From: Simmondsia chinensis
Taxonomy: Eukaryota > Streptophyta > Magnoliopsida > Caryophyllales > Simmondsiaceae
Direction of reading: 5' to 3'
DNA: 64,000 nucleotides
NCBI GenBank assembly: GCA_018398585.1
Contig: JAGTTD010000024.1
Coordinates: forward strand, 11,560,071 to 11,624,070
Positions 13,000 to 25,300 of this stretch are shown in pieces. The position numbers were made by a program, and so were the translations under genes. Under the pieces are notes generated by a model. The model was given only the letters and a program-made list of their open reading frames with translations, made no database searches and was not told the DNA's origin. Each line of letters begins with the position of its first letter. Positions within the stretch are counted from its first letter, which is position 1.

Positions 13000-13592
13000 A
13001 ACTAATTAGCGTGTATGATGAACAATACACCATGTATGATAGGTTTTAAGGGTGTGAAATCAACTTGTATAGGTGTGTTTCAAGTAATAAGTAGTGTATG
13101 ATCAATTTTAAATGTGTAAAATCAACTGATATAGTTATGTTTCAAGTATTTAGTGGTGTATGACTTATCATACACCGTGTATGATAAGTTTTAATTGTGT
13201 AAAATCAACTTGTATAAGTGTGTTTCAAGTAATTAGTGGTGTATGACTTATCATACACCGTGTATGATAAATTTTAAATCTGTAAAATCAACTTATATAG
13301 TTATGTTTCAAGTAATTAGTGGTATATGACTTATCATACACGATGTATAATGAGTTTTAAATGTGTAAAATCAACTTGTATAAGTGTGTTTCAAGTAATT
13401 AGTAGTATATGACTTATCATACACCGTGTATGATAAGTTTTAATTGTGTAAAATCAACTTACATAGTTATGTTTCAAGTAACTAGTGGTGTATGACTTAT
13501 CATACACCGTGTATGATAAGTTTTAAATGTGTAAAATCAACTTGTATAAGTATGTTTCTAGTAATTAGTGGTGTATGACTTATCATACACCG
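13000..13592. repeat. Second, variant 83-bp satellite array (about 7 units)
   Basis: Units of about 83 bp typified by AGTAATTAGTGGTGTATGAC, TTATCATACACCGTGTATG, ATAAGTTTTAATTGTG, TAAAATCAACTTGTATAAG. It is clearly related to the large array upstream, but the central arms are now ACTTATCATACAC and GTGTATGATAAGT. It begins about 75 bp after the donor of the last recognised exon (12926) and stops abruptly at about 13592, where unrelated sequence starts. Confidence 0.9.
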
Positions 13593-13990
13593 TCACCAAA
13601 CCGCAAATAAGGTTTGGTTTAACATTTAAACCGGTTTGGTTTGGTTTGAAAAAGTTTTCAAACTGTATTAATACGATTTGGTCCGATTTTGGTGCCGTTT
13701 TTATAAAAAGGGACCGTGCACACCCCTAGGGGCAAGATAGGTGGCAAAAACATTATTACAATATACCATGATAGGACTGGAGGGATAAATGCCTAATGAG
13801 GTATTATGTCTGATCACTTTCTTCAACTACTTCAGTGACAGAATGATATTTGAACTTAGTGTTGGATTTTGAAATTATAGCCTTTTCTTAGCCTACCATG
13901 AGATGAGGTTAGGCTAGAGGAAGAGAGCATATCCTGTGATGAAATGAAAACTGCCGAGGCAACCACCCCAATTAGCATTAGGAAAGGCTC
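13593..13990. other. Spacer with A+T/GGTTTGGTTT-rich repeat fragment
   Basis: Holds a short GGTTTGGTTTGGTTT-like stretch (13600-13700) ending TGCACACCCCTAGGGG, a motif typical of ends of small plant DNA transposons, then unremarkable sequence. No gene seen. Confidence 0.35.
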
Positions 13991-15190
13991 AATCATGGTT
14001 TAGGATCCAGGGAGAATAGATGGATATTGGCTGCCTTTTAGCAAGTACAGGATTTGCTTGATAACATGCCAATAAATAATCATAGGGGCACGCATAATTT
14101 GACAGATAAGATTAGAAACATAACAAATATCAAAATGAGTCACAGTCAGATATTGGAGGAGCCCAACAACACTCTTATATGTAAAAATTGTTAGGAGTTT
14201 ACCTTCATTTAATGAGAGGTGGGTTTGGGTGGGAAGGGGAGTTTTGATAGGTTTGCCATTTTGCATAATGTGCTTTTGAGAAAATCATTGAGATAAGACG
14301 AGACCATCGACATTACGTTTGCTCTCTATAATTAGGAAGTATGAACAGGACTAAGGACTTTAATGACAAATTGTGTGAGGAGAGTGTGGATAAAGCAATC
14401 AAGGGAACAGAGGCTAGTACTAGTTGGCTTTGCGAATCCATCCTTAAGTCTAGTTTACTTGGAGTGGTGACAGCCGAGGGTCCAACTGGACTTAAGGCCA
14501 ATAGTTGATCAACTAAAGGGCCACGATCATCATCGGTTGTTGTCTGGTGAGGATGGAATTGGGTTAAAAATACTATGGGGGCAATGTTGTGGAGGGGTAC
14601 ATTGAGGGGACGCAGGCCTCTTTCAGAGGTCTAGAGATCTAGGGAATTGGAGAAGGTGTTGGAAAGGGTGTTTTGATGGGAGGCATTGGGGCAATGGCCA
14701 AGTGTGGTTTGTCCCTTGGTGTGAAATCGGTCAAAGGTGAGGGAATGATTAAAGGTAGGAGAAGGTTGATTGTCCTAGTGAAGAGGCAAGAGCGGAGGTT
14801 ACTGCAGCGACTTATGTAGCCATGGCCTAGGGGGCTGCCATCCTGAAGGGTGGTCCATTTGTGACCATTGGGACTTGTGTGGCCAAGAGGGGCAGGGGGA
14901 GATCAATGACCACTATAGTCCTGTCGAAACTGATGGGTTGATTCGAATTAGCAAGGTTGGGGTAGCGGAACCAAGACTCATCAAATTGAACATGCTGACT
15001 AATATAAGTTCGACTGTTTTTAGGATTAAGGCACCCATAACCTTTGTAATGTACAACATAGTCTATAAAAATGCAAGAGAATGTGAGGCCTATTTATGAG
15101 GGAATAGGGTTTGAATATAGGAAAACATGCACACCCAAAGATGTAAAAACTAGAATACTCAGAGGTATTTTCGAAATAGTTTTTCAAAAG
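13990..15190 (-). pseudogene. Ty1/copia polyprotein relic (integrase tail, linker, RNase H)
   Basis: Minus-strand fragments in correct order: integrase C-terminal part at about 15180-14900 (PYIQTLFPHK, CLNPKNSRTYISQHVQFDES in shifting frames), a Pro/Ser-rich linker about 14880-14510, a scrap before reverse transcriptase, then the RNase H lead-in at 14266-14000 (NGKPIKTPLPTQTHLSLNEG, VVGLLQYLTVTHFDICYV, LICQIMRAPMIIYWHVIKQI). Most of the reverse transcriptase is deleted. Several stops. It is cut on the right by the gypsy LTR that starts at 15198. Confidence 0.8.
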
Positions 15191-15197
15191 CGGAGAG

Positions 15198-16539
15198 TGT
15201 TTACACCCTAAACTCGAGGGGTTGGAATGACGTTGTTTTGAGACTAAAGGTCACATATTTGTCACATGGGGTCATCCTCGAGGGATGTTAGGCCTTTAAA
15301 TATTAAGATAATGGTGTCTCAAACTGATTTGCTTAAAGAGTTAAATCCCTTATGGGATATAAACCTTTTAAGATGTTGATAAGTGTAGAAAGCTCAAGCT
15401 CGAGCTCGAGGGACTTCCCCGAAGCCTACAAGAAAGGTGGTTCAAAAGCTTAAGTAGTTATTTGAAGTGCATATCAAGCATTGTGGGCCTTAAGTATATC
15501 CAAATGAACGTGAGGCGTAGAAGGGACTTCGGTGAATTAGACACTCGAGCACATGTTTCCAGGGCACAATTAGCCTATTTTGTGTGCAAAAAAAAGCACT
15601 GAGGTAGACATGAGATACGCTATGATTATAGGATGCAGCGGTTATTTAGCTTTTCTATAAATAAAAGACACTTTTGTAGTTGTAAAAGCGTCCAACACGC
15701 CCATACAAACTTCTTCAAGTTTATCTTTTACAGCACACTTGGGCTTTTTACCTAGGAATAGTAACTTCGCCTAGTTTAGCATAGAATAGCTTAGTCTGTA
15801 CTTGCTTTCTTCCAAGGCAATACAGATTTTTGGGGTTTCAGGTATCAACTCTCTTTTTAATCTATTCCTAATAATCGACAAGTTAAGAATTGAGGCATTG
15901 GTTTAAGACTTTGACGCTCAAGGCTTGACCTTGATTGCATTGGTCTTAATACTGGTGTCACTGCTTGATAAGTTAGGTGAACTTAGGGTCGAGCTATTAT
16001 TTAAGGACTTTGACGGCAAAGGATTGACATTAATTGCATTGGTCCTCATCTACTATCCCAAATATGGTTTGCACGTCTAAATCTTGTCGAACTCTTACAC
16101 ATTCGAGTTATTACAAGTCAAGGGTGTCATGCTTAAAAATCTGGTCAACTTGGGCTTGTAAATGGACTACTGAGCTCTTGAGTTTGTCTCCACCCCAGTT
16201 CCTAGCTTTTAAGTGTTCGAGGAAAGGTGTTTGTTAGCTCAAATCCATCACCCTAACTCTCACTTGAGTCAGATCCATATCTTTTTAATTTTCTGTCAAA
16301 TATTAAACCCAAAAAATTCATGAAATATATAAAAAGTCTCCTTAATTGGAGTAAGAGTACAATCCATAGTAATATTGCAAATTGAAGTCAGATTCACTAA
16401 AAGCACCAACCATTTTCTCAAAAGGTGATTGTCGAACCCTTTTCTCTATATTAATAACTGTAAGTCCCATTTCGAATGTTTGATTTATTTTGTATTTACG
16501 GCGACCATAAACACACTGAATAGATAAAAGGCGCAAACA
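15198..16539 (+). repeat. 5' LTR of Tat-like gypsy element (1342 bp)
   Basis: Begins TGTTTACACCC and ends GGCGCAAACA, matching the reverse complements of the two LTRs at 57-62 kb throughout. Shared landmarks are AAGTATATCCAAATGAACGT, TTATCTTTTACAGCA and AAGAATTGAGGCAT (with substitutions). The directly following CACCTTTTGGCGACCATAGT resembles the primer-binding region of Tat-type elements. Left flank is GAGAG; the partner duplication was not found. Confidence 0.85.
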
Positions 16540-16544
16540 CACCT

Positions 16545-16565
16545 TTTGGCGACCATAGTGGAAGA
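16545..16565 (+). other. Primer-binding-like site of gypsy element
   Basis: TTTGGCGACCATAGTGGAAG follows the LTR end by about 5 bp. The TTTGGCGAC...GTGG pattern is common right after Tat-type LTRs. The tRNA was not identified. Confidence 0.55.
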
Positions 16566-16635
16566 CTCTATATAAGACATAAATTTCTTTAATCTTGTAG
16601 TGGATTATTAAAATATAATCTCAGACCAATTATCA

Positions 16636-18290
16636 ATGGTCAGAACAAGAAGAGCCAGTGCTCTCGAGCATAAGGAACATGAAGGGATAGCCATGATAGG
16701 GCCACCACTCGAGTACCTCTCAGAATAAAGCCCTATATCACAAGGGGATAAAATAAGTCACAACCGTGATAATAAAAGCGGAGGTGATTAAGACATCCCA
16801 AAAGATGAGCGTATTGGACTCGATGACAATTCTCAAAAGAGCTTTATGGCCGTGCTTGAACGCTGGTGGAACTCGTTGATCAAAGACTTGATCAGGCTTT
16901 GAAAGAAGTTCAAGAGAAACAATGCGTTGATATAGAGCGTACTTTGGTGACTCAGTGTGAAAATGTAGTCGCCTTGAGGAACACTATCAAAGACGTTGCG
17001 ACCTCAATGAATGAAAGACTTCACAAAGAAAATGATATAGAGTCTTGGTTGAAATGAATTCAACCTTGTCTTCCACCACTGGCCTCATAGCTAAGGACAT
17101 GGTAAGACAGAAGGTAGTTGAAATCAAGCCTGTCCTAGTAACGCAAACTGAGACTCACAACGGCTTAGTTCAGGCCGCTAGAGAGGATATTAGGCAATTA
17201 AGACATGTTCCTCCTCCCATGGTTCCTACTAACTACCCCCATATAGTTCCTTCGAGCTCACAGATGCCAATGGCCCAGGGAACTAACACTATCACCGAAA
17301 GATTGGGGAACCTACCTATGGCTAATCTAGGTGTAATTCATATGGATTCAAGCCATAGAAAGGATAATTAACTTATAGAGTTGCTGGTACTTTGAATCAA
17401 GGGTACACCTTGGCCTTAAGGGACTTCGATGCCAATGTTCAAGCCATGCTATCTCTAAGACTGGGGGTGGGGGGTAAGGTCAAAAATACCCTCCCCATGC
17501 AGAAGAGGCTATTTTGAGGTCTAATCAAAGCCTCGGAGTAGGTCTGCAAGGACTGGTTCCCATTAATGGGGATCAATGTCCTCCTCCTATGCTTCCTAAT
17601 GTGTCTGATACCAAGGGACAATCCAATACCCTGCGTCTTGAAGATTATACCTTGGAGATTGAGCAGGTTAGGTTGGCCTAACAACCAATAAATGGGGGTT
17701 TGTCCTCAGGCATGCCCCAGGCACAAGGGTCTATTTGTCAGTATGTTTTGGCTAATCAACTAGTTGGCCACATAGACTGGGGGGATATAATCCTGCATAT
17801 GCAAGACAATATGCGAACACCATCTGATTTCCACACGAGTTCAGGGTTATCCCAGTTGATCCCCCTCGAGATCCTCATCCCCTTGGTGGAAATGATAGGT
17901 GCCTAAATAGGCGCTAAACCTGCCCTTCCAAGACTAATTGGCTGCTCTCATCAAACAAATGTATGCGCCAAGCCTCAGAAGAGTCAATAAACCCCTCTAT
18001 AGTAAGCCGTAACTTGACTTTATTTAGAAGGACTACTTGTTACCGGGAGGATATAAGATCCCCGAATTCGCTCTCTTCTCTAGAGAGGGGAATATATTTA
18101 CTCTCGAGCACTTGGCAAGATTCAACTGTCAATGTAGAGAAGTGGCTGACAAACCCATATCAGAAGTTAAGGTTATTCCCTAGTTCATTAACAGGGACTA
18201 CCTTCTGGTGGTACATAAGTTTGCCACCTAACTCCATCCATAGTCTGGATGACATGGCCTTGCAATTTTAGGCCCAATTCCTAAGGATGT
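16636..18290 (+). pseudogene. Ty3/gypsy gag relic
   Basis: Starts with ATG at 16636 (MVRTRRASALEHKEHEG) about 90 bp after the LTR, then falls into several frames. The capsid core lies at about 17990-18290: GGYKIPEFALFSREGN, FTLEHLARFNCQC, then in a second frame KLRLFPSSLTGTTFWWYI, SLPPNSIHSLDDMALQF. This is the retrotransposon gag domain (LFP.SLTG.A..WY). Gag would form the particle capsid. Multiple stops and at least two frame changes; it ends near 18290 at AQFLRMSQE. Confidence 0.75.
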
Positions 18291-19490
18291 CACAAGAACC
18301 TTGATGTTAGACCTAGCTCAAGTGATAGTGCTCGACAAGGCTGGACTTAGCGGCAAACCATTCCCGGGTGTGTTCCTTACCTTATTAACATGGCTTTACT
18401 CAATTTCCATGTCACGAGATTCTCTTTGTATTTCTTTTTCGGCTGAAGAACTTCAAGCGTTAGATATTAGGGCCTTGTCAGCATTACCTATCGGGAAGAG
18501 AGGGCAAAGAAGGCACCCTATTGATACCATAACGCCCACCTTCCACTTCTGTTTCTAAGAAACCTCCTCGTAGGGCAACCCCTTGCTTGGCGAGTCCGGT
18601 GGACCCTTCACCTGGCGAGGTACTAGTGCTAAAACTAAATTGGATGAGGCAGGAAATAGCAACCCCCTGACTCTAGTCGCACAGGCTCCTCTTTCTAACC
18701 CCCCCCCCCCCCCCCAGCGAGTCCTAGTTACCAACTTGCATAGTGATCGTGGGCCAAGGGAAGGTGTAAGGGATTTTGTGCCTCAGGCATCTTCAACAGT
18801 TGGTGGTGACTTGGAACTATTCTCGCAGCATATAAAGGAGCTTATTCCAACAAAAGATCTTGAGAGAATGAGGAGTATTCCTTCAACTGAGATGATGGCA
18901 TAAATTTTGTAAGTGAGTGTTATTATCTGCTTTATCTTGTAATCCCCGCATGCCTTACTCGTTAAATGTATGACTTGTAGAGATTAGATGTTGTTGGGTC
19001 CATGTTGGCGGCATTTCTTGATAAAGAAGCGCTGACACGGCGTCTATAGGACTAGAATGGCTTCTATTCAGCTTCCCTCAAGAATTTGCAAGAGTCGAAT
19101 GAGTATAGGTCCAAGGCACTTGAGGAGCTGAGGAAAAAGGTTGGTGATCTTAAGGCATCCTTGTTCGTGAGGGAATGCGTCTCTTATGAATCAAAGGGCA
19201 AACTCGATGAGTATCTAGCCAGTCTTCTTACCCGGTTATCGGCTGCGGGAAAAGAGGCAATGGGGAACTACTTTTCCAGCCCGGACTTCTTTGAGTTGAA
19301 ATGTCAAACATATTAGGCACGGTGGAAAAGGCGATGTCCAAATTCCAGGAGAAAGTCATGAGTCTGGCTCCTCAACTAGACCTGGCAATACTTCAGCAAG
19401 TTGCGAAGGAGGCTAGTAGGGAAATTGAGAATGAGGGAGAATAAGGAACGAGTTCACCGAGCGATGTCCAGGATTAGAGCGTCGTCTTTA
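18291..19490 (+). other. Unrecognised reading frames, one coiled-coil-like
   Basis: Three short frames on the plus strand. 18301-18558 is a hydrophobic frame of unclear meaning. 18583-18903 is a Pro-rich and acidic frame (DLELFSQHIKELIPTKDLER) after a 17-C run at 18699-18715. 19086-19316 is heptad-like (SNEYRSKALEELRKKVGDLK). A possible GT-AG intron (about 18909-18980) would join the second to MLAAFLDKEALTRRL near 19002. It resembles transposon-associated hypothetical plant proteins with a C-terminal coiled coil; no family can be named. Confidence 0.3.
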
Positions 19491-20100
19491 CTGGGGTACT
19501 TTTTGTGAAGCATTTTTTTTTTATTTTTGGTATAGTTTAGGATTTAACCTTCTTTTTGTTTCCAAGTTATAAAATGAAGCAAGTATATATCAACTGATTT
19601 CCTTTTGTGAGAAACACTTGTTTTGAACTGGACCTTACTTGTTGGTTAGTGTCTTCTTTGGAATGGCAGGAAGATGTGGAAATTAGGGATGTTCTTTGCA
19701 TTGTATGGAGACACGATGTCAAGAATCCTCTTTGAAGCAATGCATCAAGAGAAGGCTTGTCTCATTAATCACTCCGCATTTGCCAAGGAGCGCTCTTATA
19801 CAAAAGCATTTTTAGCTGACATTCTGGTAGGTAGTAAGAGATACGTTGTAGGATTGAAATGAGTAGTTTTCTGAGTGGCACTTTCTTTAGGCTCCAAGAG
19901 GCAGCCTGTAGGACCGAGTTGAACAGCGTATATGGTTGTGTAACATTTGTGAATAATATCAAGGAATCCCAACTACCGTAGGCAAATACCAAAAGTATCT
20001 AGCAGGTAGCTTCAAAGAGTAGTAGATAGTGAGTAGCAAACAATGTCAATGAGTAGCGGATAGCGTATTCCAAAGGTAATGTTAATCAATAGCGTAAACC
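19491..20100. other. Spacer without recognised gene
   Basis: T-rich then ordinary sequence. Short frames at 19674-19862 and 19765-19992 have no recognisable motif. Confidence 0.3.
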
Positions 20101-20455
20101 ATTTACATCAACAAATAGCGAGTGCTGTTTGGTAAGTAGCATCTACCGGTATTGTTAATGAATAGCGAGTGGTGAATAGCATTTACCAATACCATCAATG
20201 AATAACGAGAAGTGAATAGCGTTTACCAATGCCCTCAATGAATAGTGAGTGGTGAATAGTGTTTACCAACACCGTTAACGAATAGCGAGTGGTGAATAGC
20301 ATTTATCTATGCAGTTAATGAAGAGCGAGTGGTGAAAAACGTTTACCAACACCGTCAATAAATAGCGAGTGGTGAATAACATTTACCAATACTGTCAATG
20401 AATAGTGAATAGTAAATAGCATTTACCAATACTGTCAATGAATAGCGAGCCGAGT
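20100..20455. repeat. 40-bp minisatellite, about 9 copies
   Basis: Imperfect direct repeats of GAATAGCGAGTGGTGAATAG followed by CATTTACCAATACCGTCAAT, period 40 bp. Repeats are cleanest from 20155 to 20445 and decay on the left, where shorter AGTAGCGGATAGC-like pieces begin near 20030. Confidence 0.85.
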
Positions 20456-20889
20456 GGCATTCCCTTTAAGCATATTCAAGCTGCTTATAGGAATGCTTTG
20501 AGTAGCAGATAAACAAGGGACTTTTGCTTACACACAAGCATACCATACATATATTTACACCTTTAGTATAGGAAAGGAAAGTCGGCATTGATCCATCTTC
20601 AAAAATACAAGTTTTTTAGCGTAACTTTAGACCTGACTCTAGTGAGGGTATTCCCCCAGCAACACCTGAAGGTGGAAGCCCCCAGCTGGGCAGCTTTATT
20701 CCGCAGCGGGGTTGCCCTACTTTATTCATTCGTGCTCTTTATCATATGCAACACCCGCTCTATGAGTGCATGTTTTGAAGCCACTTGGCTCACTGTCTGC
20801 TTGGAATATTTATTGGCAGGATTCGCTCAGTTCTGGCCTCTCGTCCTTTCTTCTACCATAATGCCTTCGGCAAAAATATAATTATCCGC

Positions 20890-21340
20890 CCTCTTCTGTA
20901 GCGCCTGCAACGATTCAAATGGATTCTTGGCTAGAGAAAACTTGAACTCAGGGTGGTGTAATCCATTTATGGAAAATATTTACGATCGTATCATCCGCCA
21001 TGCCCTGCTCGTCTATTAGTTCTCGGGTAAAACTGTGCACATAACTCCTTAGCGACTTAAATTTCCGCTGATGCAGCTATATGAGTTGCATCACAGTCTT
21101 CCTTTTCCTCTTATTGCCAAGGAAATGATGCACGAAGGATTCCGAGAGCTCTGTAAAACCGTCTATGGAGCCATGAGGGAGAGAAGTAAGCCATGCCAAG
21201 GCCACCCCTTTAAGCATCGCTAGGAAGCATTTGAACCATACCTCTTCACTTATGTCTTGTATATACATCCTGGAGACAAATCCCGCCAAATGATCTTGGG
21301 GATCCTATGCCCCATCAAATGGCGTGATATCTGGGACCTT
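20890..21340 (-). pseudogene. Ty3/gypsy gag relic (second family)
   Basis: Minus strand. ITPFDGA, a stop, then DPQDHLAGFVSRMYIQDI, KCFLAMLKGVALAWLTSLP, HGSIDGFTELSESFVHHF, ending in QLIQLHQRKFKSLRSYVHSF. This is the gag capsid domain (YDG..DP..H...F......A..LKG.A..W...LP..SI..F.EL...F). It differs from the gag at 17-18 kb, so it is another element. One in-frame stop upstream; no pol seen. Confidence 0.78.
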
Positions 21341-22260
21341 TATCTTTCCTATCGAAAACGTAACACTCGCTTGGTGAAAGGCGATGTATCGGCTGGGGAT
21401 TCACATGTCCTTTTCTTGTCCCCCGCCTTTCTGTATGCTAGGACTCCAACCTTTTACTTCCTCGCCCTCTATTATGACCGTATAGGTTTGAGGAGGATCC
21501 CTCGTCCCTTGCACATGCTAGGACGGTCCCTTGCACATGCTAGGACGGCCCTTTAGTCTTTGCAAGTACTTGAGCCATTAGAGAGTGGGACCTTTCTAGT
21601 AAGAGTAGAAGATGTAGTGCTTTGCCAGGCTTGTAATGGCATTGCCGCTGTTAAAGAGTTTTTGGTGGAGATTCAGTTGAGTAGTTAGTCCTTCCAGATG
21701 TGTTTTTCCTTTCCCACAGGCGGTGCCACTTGTTTCAGGATAAATTGAGTAGGCTCGTTTAAAGAAGAGCCGGACTCAAACTTTTTTTGTGGGAAAGGAA
21801 AAAGGACCAAGTTACCACCCTGATTTCCTCCTTGCCTTTATTTGACCATCTCTCGTTATAGCTTAAAAGGGGGCTTACTTAGGGAGGTTAATAAATTCAC
21901 GTGGCAGATATTGAATGGTTAGACGGGTTGCGGCTTTCCTTAGTGGGGGAGGTAAAGTATGCTAGGTAGCTTATGTATTCGGGGCCAGAGAAGGGTGTAG
22001 AGTAGGCGGGGTGATGTGCCGTGATCGAGAGCCCCAAATTGGGTAGCATATTGCCTGGTGGGACATGCCGTATAGGGTGCTCGACCAAGAACTCACTCGT
22101 CACTCCACAGTCGAGTACACCGCGAAGGGCTTATTCATGACTCCACCACCGGGTATGACGCCAATGGCCTGCCCGCTGTTCTATAGACAAGTATGCCACC
22201 AGTGGCCTACTCGCTGCTCCACTTCCGGGTAGCTACCCAACAACTAGGTCAAATTATTTT
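21341..22260. other. Spacer, possibly LTR remains of the minus-strand gypsy
   Basis: No coding signal. A short tandem duplication (CCCTTGCACATGCTAGGACG, twice) lies at about 21508-21550. The position upstream of a minus-strand gag would fit a decayed 5' LTR, but no partner LTR was found. Confidence 0.3.
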
Positions 22261-22263
22261 CTC

Positions 22264-22309
22264 AACACACACACACACACACACACATACACACATATAT
22301 ATACATATA
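22264..22309. repeat. (AC)n/(AT)n microsatellite
   Basis: About 12 AC dinucleotides, then CATACACACATATATATACATATA. It abuts the left end of the foldback element. Confidence 0.9.
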
Positions 22310-25300
22310 GGGTGAATATCAAATGAGAGCATTTAATTATGGTGAGATATGAGAGCTTAAATCTCAGCTATTGAATTCAAAATGAAGGGCTGAGACTGCA
22401 CATATAAAGAGAATGGAAGTTTCGTGAGAATATGAGAAAATTAAATCTAAATCGTTAGATCTTAAATAAGATTGATCAATAGTCCTAATTAAACCCCTAT
22501 TTCTTTTCTCTCTCCTCTCTTTAAGTTCCAATTTTTTAACCTTTTCTCTCTCCTCTCCTCTCCTTTTTAATCTCTCACTAATTTTTTTACTCTATCTTTT
22601 TAAATTTTTACCAATTTCTTTTTTCTCTACCTCCTCTCTCATCTTTTTTTTTTTTACCTTTTTAAAATTTCACCAGTTTCTTTTTTTTTAATTTTTTTAA
22701 GTTTTTACCAATTTCTTTTTTTTTTCCTCTCTCCTCTTTTTTTAATTTTTTACCAATTTATTTATACTCCCTCCCTCGTCTCTTTTTAATCTTTCACCAA
22801 TTTTTTTTTGTCTCCTTTCCATACTAAGTTTACACTTCAATTTTATTTACTCTTCTTATTCCTTCCCCTTTCTACTTTACATCCCAATTTTTTTATTACT
22901 CCTCGCTCTCTCCCCTCTCTTTTCTACGTTTATATCCAATTTTTTTCTCTCTCCTCTGCTTTTTACGTTTATATCCCAATTTTTTTACTCCATTTTCTAT
23001 GTTTACTCCTGATTTTGCCATAAAGGTAATTCATTCTCTTCTCTGTCTTCTTTATTTATTAAAATTTGATTAGAAATTTTATTTTTACAATATTCGGTGA
23101 AGTTTGTAATAAAAGATAAGAAAAATTGAATCCTATAAATTGAAACCTAATTAGAAAATACACAAATTCATATTTTACAATTATTGGCCAATTTAATAAA
23201 AGAGTAAAAAGATTTGTGGATATTGTAGTTAATAGGAGCAAAGGATTTAATACATTAATATTTAAGTGAAAGCTTGAACAAAACAAAAGTATAAATTTTG
23301 GAATGATTGAGAATCAGTAAAAAAAGGGACATTGAAAGAAGCGGGGGCATAGACACAATAGCTTTATCACTTAATCTTTAAAAGTTATATGCGTCAGTAC
23401 CAAAATTATAAATAGTATAAAAAACTAAGTTGTGAACCAACATCAAGAAGTCACCTTTAACATAGTGGTAGAGTGTTATCAAATTTTTGTAGGTTGTGGG
23501 CTCAATTTCGAGTCTTGTGTATTTATCACCTTGACCCTCTGTTTTTTTTTTTTTCCTTTTTTGCTTCTTTAATAACTTGTATCATGAAATTTTTTTATCT
23601 AAACACCATAAAAATTAAATCCTAATTTTTTAAAGGTATAATTGTTTTCTCTTTTCTTATCTCTTACCTTTCTCTTTCACCCATAATCTTTTTTGTATCA
23701 CTCATATAGTATAACTAGTTGATTTTCTTTCTCTCGATTGTTTAATTTTAATATATTGATACGTATATATGTTCATAGTCCTAATTTTTATAATATATAA
23801 ATACACACAGATAATACAAATAGTTTATATTACTTTTTGTTATTATTATTATTATTTACAATATAAATATGGACCTCGCATCGTTGGAGTCTTGGATCTG
23901 CCATTGTTGAGAGTATTTATATCGAACCATATGTATAGATTACTTATTTTAACAATTTTAAATTTTAATATTTGTTGCTTCTAGTTATAGCCTTAAAAGT
24001 TCATGCTTCTTTTCACAGGTTTAGGTGAATATATTATGCTATTTTTGTTCATTCTTTTCTATAGTAGTTTAATGATAAGAATATATAAATTTTTGTAATT
24101 ATTTTATTTTTTTTTGATGTACTTTTGTTCTAGTCTCCATTGTTGATGATGCGCAAATGTTTTATTGCTGAGAAGGAAGAGGAAGAAATTTGTTACTACT
24201 GAAGAAGAAAGAGCTAGAATACAATTACGAGTCTTATGAAGACATGAATTTACTACATCAAATTTTGTTATCTAGAACCATATATTAATTCAGTCTTTTA
24301 TTATTGTAAGACTTTTGTTATATTAGTTTTTCTATTATTTATAAAAATTCTAAACTTTACAAATGTTATATATTATATTTTAAATTATAACTTGTCCTTT
24401 ACTTGCGTCTTTCGGCAATTAGCAACAATTTCATATAGAAACGGTTAGCAAAACTAATTGTATAGACTGATTATTAGAAATTGTAAATTATTATTGTTTA
24501 CAATCTTCTAAATGTATAATAAAAAAGAGTAAATTACTCTTGTTTACAATCTACTAAGTATAAGGAAAACCAAATTTTAATTGTTCCTATAATTAAAATG
24601 ATAACCATAAAAGGGAGGATAGAGAGAACAAAATTGAAGTGTAAACATAAAAAATTGGATTGTAAATGTAAAAAGGAGAAGAGATATAAAAAAATTGGGG
24701 GATAAACATAGAAAGGGGAAGATAGAGGAAAAAAAAATTGGTCCAAGGTTATAAATGTGAGGAGAGAGATAATAAAATTATGGTGTAAACATAAATAAAG
24801 GAGGAAACAAAAAAAATTAGTAAAAGGTTAAAAAAAGAGAGAATAAAAAAATTTGTGAAAGATAAAACTGAGAGGAGAGAGAAAAAATTGGAGTGAGAAG
24901 GAGTGAAAAAATTGGTAATTGGTTAAAAATAGAAAAAAAAAGGTGAAATGTTAAAAACAAGAGAGGAGAAAAAAAATTGGAGTAGGGAGGATAAAGAAAA
25001 AAATGATAAAAGGCTAAAAACAAGAAAGTAAAAATTGATGAAAGATTAAAAAAAAAAAAAGAAGAAATATATTTAAAAAATTGGAATGTAAAGGAGGAGT
25101 GAGTGTAAAAAAAATTTGGATGTAAATATAAAAAAGGAAAGGAGAAAAAAAATTGGTAAAAAGTTTAAAAATAGAGAAAAAAAAAACTGGGGTGTAAACT
25201 TAGTAAAAAAAGAAAAAAATCGGTAAAAGATTTAAAAAGGACGAGCAAGAGTGTAAAAAAAATTGATGACAAGTAAAAAAGAGGAGAAAGTAGAGAAAAA

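Larger units (their letters stand above)
2600..13000 (+). mobile_element. DUF1985/Ulp1-type transposon (probably Mutator-like), extent approximate
   Basis: A spliced gene with a DUF1985 domain lies at 10686-12926. Such genes, usually ending in a C48 (Ulp1/SENP-like) protease domain, are carried in large numbers by plant Mutator-like elements. The left part (about 2600-3090) is a pyrimidine-rich leader beginning near a run resembling a Mutator-like terminus (ACTATTTTGG...ACCCCTCCC). It ends with a donor AAG|GTGAGC at 3092/3093. The protease exon and right end are not found, and the unit breaks up in a second satellite array after 12926. Boundaries are inferred; no terminal inverted repeat pair or duplication was matched. 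Confidence 0.5.
15198..18290 (+). mobile_element. Ty3/gypsy (Tat-like) element, 5' portion
   Basis: A 5' LTR (15198-16539), a primer-binding-like TGGCGACCATAGTGG just after it, then a decayed gag. Two more LTRs of the same family occur in the opposite orientation at 57214-58605 and 60549-61931. The element lies against a broken copia integrase on the left. Its pol region and 3' LTR are not recognised; sequence after 18290 cannot be assigned to it with confidence. Confidence 0.75.
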
